Below, piece after piece: positions 61,778-64,000 of a stretch of DNA of 64,000 bases. A program made the position numbers and the translations under genes. Below the pieces are notes generated by a model, which was not told the origin of the DNA, did not search any database, and saw only the letters and a program-made list of their open reading frames with translations. Source of the DNA: GM7GCV1 sp965222065 (GTDB lineage Bacteria > Pseudomonadota > Gammaproteobacteria > Pseudomonadales > GM7GCV1); NCBI GenBank assembly GCA_965222065.1, contig OZ244933.1, positions 2,524,936 to 2,588,935 on the forward strand, in the 5' to 3' direction. The first letter of the stretch is position 1. Every line of letters starts with the position of its first letter.

Positions 61778-64000
61778 ATGATAATAAAACGTACTAAACT
61801 AGCGGCTGCCGTTTCGGCGGTATGTGCAGTTATGGCTACCCAAACTCACGCGCAAGATACTCAATTGGAAGAAGTAGTTGTCACTGGTATTCGCGGGAGT
61901 TTGACACAGGCTCTGGATATTAAGCGCAATACTCCAGGGGTGATGGACGCTATTTCCGCAGAGGATATCGGCAAATTTCCCGATACCAACCTGGCGGAAT
62001 CGTTGCAGCGTATTACCGGTGTGTCTGTCAACCGCGTTGAGGGTGAAGGCTCCGAGGTGACAATTCGCGGTTTCAGTGGCGACTTTAACCTGGTCACTCT
62101 AAATGGCCGTCAGATGCCCTCGGCCGACAATAATGTGGCTTTTTTCGGCGTTAACTCATACCAGGACAAAGGCGACTCGCGCTCCTTCGACTTTTCCAAT
62201 ATCGCATCTGAAGGTGTGTCGGGCCTGCAGGTGTACAAAACGGGCAGAGCCAGTGCCCCATCTGGCGGCCTTGGCGGCTCGATCAATATTCAAACCATCC
62301 GGCCTTTGGAAGCGGGGAACCAGTTTTCCTTAGGTACCAAGGCTGTCGATGATGCTGGCGGCGATAGTATTACGCCGGAGTTTAGCGGTCTGGCGAGCTG
62401 GGTGAATGATGCAGGCACCTTCGGCGTGACCGGCTTCGCTTCCCACCAAGAGCGTGATTATTCGAATCGATCGGCGATTCAGGGTGGCGTTGTATGGACA
62501 AACCCTTTTACAACTGATGGTGGTCCCTACGGAAACGCTGTCATAGTCAATCCGCCTTCTGGCCAACTGGTGGGCTTCCCGAACTCTTCACAGTTGTCCT
62601 ACACCGAAGGCGAGCGTGAGCGTACAAACGCGTCCGTGACCCTTCAGTTTGCACCATCGGATGATTTGACTGTTACTGTGGATGGACTTTTTGCGCGGAA
62701 TGATCAGGTTCAGCAGAGTGTTTCCGATCTGCCTTTCTTTATCCGCCAGTTCGATTTCGTCCAGTTCGATGGCAATCCTGTAGTCAGTTGGCCTGAATTC
62801 ATCTCCGAGCCACATGTGGCTGGCGCCGGTAGCGATCCCACCCAGGCGGGCAAGGAGCTGCCATTCCGGAATACTTCCTTCAGCATAAGAGACGAGTTAA
62901 CTTCGTTCGGCATCAATGTCGACTATCAGCTCAATGACTCATGGACGTTAAACGTTGATGCGGCCACTTCCGAAGCAACAGCCGGTGGTAATGGTAATGA
63001 TGGCGCTATTTCTGAGTCATTCTCTCTAGGCGGGCAGGCAGTTGCCGCACAATTTGTAGACTTCCGTACAGAGATACCCAACTCAATTCAGGCCATTGCG
63101 GACGGCTCGCCCCCCACCAGCACCATGGTCGATGGTACATTGGTGAATTTCCCTGGCGGCAATGCGAACGGAATCTTTGAAAAATCGGATCTCGGTTCCC
63201 AGTGGGCGTTCACAGAATTTCGTGAGCAGAAAAGTACTTTGGATCAGTTCAATTTGAAAGCTGGCTTCGATAACGGTGGTTCGGTCACGGCCAATTTTGG
63301 CTTGGGCTACTATGACAATGAAATTGTTCAGAAAAATCTGGATTATCGGGACGAACTCGGCGGCTGGAACACCAACTATGTTGGCGACATAGTGACACTG
63401 ATGGGAGAAGATGCCATCGAAACCGTCAACATCCGCAGCAAGTTTAACGATCATGACGGCCTCCTTCTTTCGGAGCAAGAACTAGTCAATCAGTTCACCG
63501 CTGCCGGTGGAACTATAGCCGATGGTGCCAATCTGCGACTTGTGGGTGAGGAAGCATACTTTATTGATCCGGTAGCGTTCATGGATGCCTTTGACGGTTT
63601 CACCAGTGCCGGTGGAAGTGTATTCGACAGGGACAATCCATCTTTAGGTGCCACTGATGACAACACCATTACAGAAGACGTCCTGTCAGTTTATGCCGAG
63701 GTTGTCCTGGACGGCGAGGTTGCCACTTTGCCTATGCAGGTTGTGGCCGGGCTACGCTATGAGGACACGGGTGTCGAATCTGCTTCGGTGCAGTCTATCC
63801 CCCAATACAAAGAATGGGCATCGGACAACGACTTTAATACGATATTTGGCAGCTCTGAGTCGCTTGTGACTCAGGAATATGACTACGACAATATTCTGCC
63901 GAACCTCGACTTATCGGTGGATGTCAACGACAACCTGCAAGCTCGAGGTTATGCAGTGACCGAGACGAACCTCTTCACCATGACCGCCATCCTCGATAAT
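61778..64000 (+). CDS. TonB-dependent receptor, Caulobacter-type, 5' part
   Basis: An open frame runs from ATG 61778 (GGAAGGGGAAGG just upstream) off the end of the window, at least 741 codons. The signal peptide ends at THAQ; the TonB box is LEEVVVTGIR; the plug has GKFPDTNLAESLQRITGVSVNR, the Arg-Gly VTIRGFSGDFNLVTLNGR, and GGLGGSINIQT; then barrel strands follow. This subclass usually carries plant or algal glycans or their oligosaccharides into the periplasm and is often next to halogenase-like genes, as here. A TGTCTC/GAGACA hairpin (61742-61757) lies in the 5' leader. Confidence 0.92.
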   Translation, partial: MIIKRTKLAAAVSAVCAVMATQTHAQDTQLEEVVVTGIRGSLTQALDIKRNTPGVMDAISAEDIGKFPDTNLAESLQRITGVSVNRVEGEGSEVTIRGFSGDFNLVTLNGRQMPSADNNVAFFGVNSYQDKGDSRSFDFSNIASEGVSGLQVYKTGRASAPSGGLGGSINIQTIRPLEAGNQFSLGTKAVDDAGGDSITPEFSGLASWVNDAGTFGVTGFASHQERDYSNRSAIQGGVVWTNPFTTDGGPYGNAVIVNPPSGQLVGFPNSSQLSYTEGERERTNASVTLQFAPSDDLTVTVDGLFARNDQVQQSVSDLPFFIRQFDFVQFDGNPVVSWPEFISEPHVAGAGSDPTQAGKELPFRNTSFSIRDELTSFGINVDYQLNDSWTLNVDAATSEATAGGNGNDGAISESFSLGGQAVAAQFVDFRTEIPNSIQAIADGSPPTSTMVDGTLVNFPGGNANGIFEKSDLGSQWAFTEFREQKSTLDQFNLKAGFDNGGSVTANFGLGYYDNEIVQKNLDYRDELGGWNTNYVGDIVTLMGEDAIETVNIRSKFNDHDGLLLSEQELVNQFTAAGGTIADGANLRLVGEEAYFIDPVAFMDAFDGFTSAGGSVFDRDNPSLGATDDNTITEDVLSVYAEVVLDGEVATLPMQVVAGLRYEDTGVESASVQSIPQYKEWASDNDFNTIFGSSESLVTQEYDYDNILPNLDLSVDVNDNLQARGYAVTETNLFTMTAILDN

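Overview
The window is a chromosomal segment of a Gram-negative, probably marine or heterotrophic gammaproteobacterium. Evidence is the carB-greA-yhbY / rlmE-ftsH-folP-glmM / tpiA-secG-tRNA-Leu / tRNA-fMet / rimP-nusA-infB-rbfA-truB-rpsO-pnp backbone, two TonB-dependent receptors, lipoproteins with lipoboxes, and an HsbR/HsbA-type pair. The mix of VolA-type lipase, halogenase-like flavoprotein and ThuA/DUF1080 proteins would fit Cellvibrionales or relatives, but that assignment is inference.

Layout. (1) 1-12.2 kb: conserved housekeeping block, with a TonB receptor plus surface-lipase pair inserted between yhbY and rlmE. (2) 12.2-12.55 kb: tRNA-Leu(GAG) followed by repeated tRNA-tail/terminator modules. 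(3) 12.8-30 kb: an acid/sugar-acid catabolic block. It holds a lactate/glycolate permease, hydroxypyruvate isomerase and tartronate semialdehyde reductase on the plus strand; glcB-glcG-glcD-glcE-glcF on the minus strand; an MFS porter with glucarate and galactarate dehydratases on the plus strand; and a second MFS porter with a LysR regulator on the minus strand. (4) 30.1-30.65 kb: tRNA-fMet with a strong promoter, a broken upstream copy and a displaced 3' tail copy. (5) 30.7-35.9 kb: an exported enzyme set (RraA-like, RidA, PLP lyase-like), an exported aldose epimerase and an orphan lipoprotein. (6) 36-51.7 kb: the rimP-nusA-infB-rbfA-truB-rpsO-pnp operon with a terminator-containing leader, then hrpA, mlaA, and an HsbR/HsbA-like phosphatase and anti-anti-sigma pair. 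(7) 51.8-64 kb: transaldolase, then a cell-envelope sugar-oxidation locus. This locus has a PQQ-cytochrome c lipoprotein dehydrogenase, two exported ThuA-DUF1080 fusions (plus a relic of a third 3' end), a halogenase-like flavoprotein, and a Caulobacter-type TonB receptor running off the window.

How the parts work together. Glycolate would enter through the permease, be oxidised to glyoxylate by GlcDEF and condensed with acetyl-CoA to malate by GlcB. Glucarate and galactarate would enter through the MFS porters and be dehydrated by GudD and GarD. Tartronate semialdehyde made downstream would be reduced by GlxR. The last locus looks like a periplasmic 3-keto-glycoside pathway: cytochrome-linked oxidation outside the cytoplasm, cleavage by DUF1080 domains and TonB-driven uptake. 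The PQQ gene and the TonB receptor share a conserved upstream sequence of about 100 bp, which suggests co-regulation. The ancestral gene order found in other gammaproteobacteria (secG-tRNA-Leu-tRNA-fMet-rimP) is split here by accessory DNA exactly at both tRNA genes, and duplicated tRNA ends lie at the junctions.
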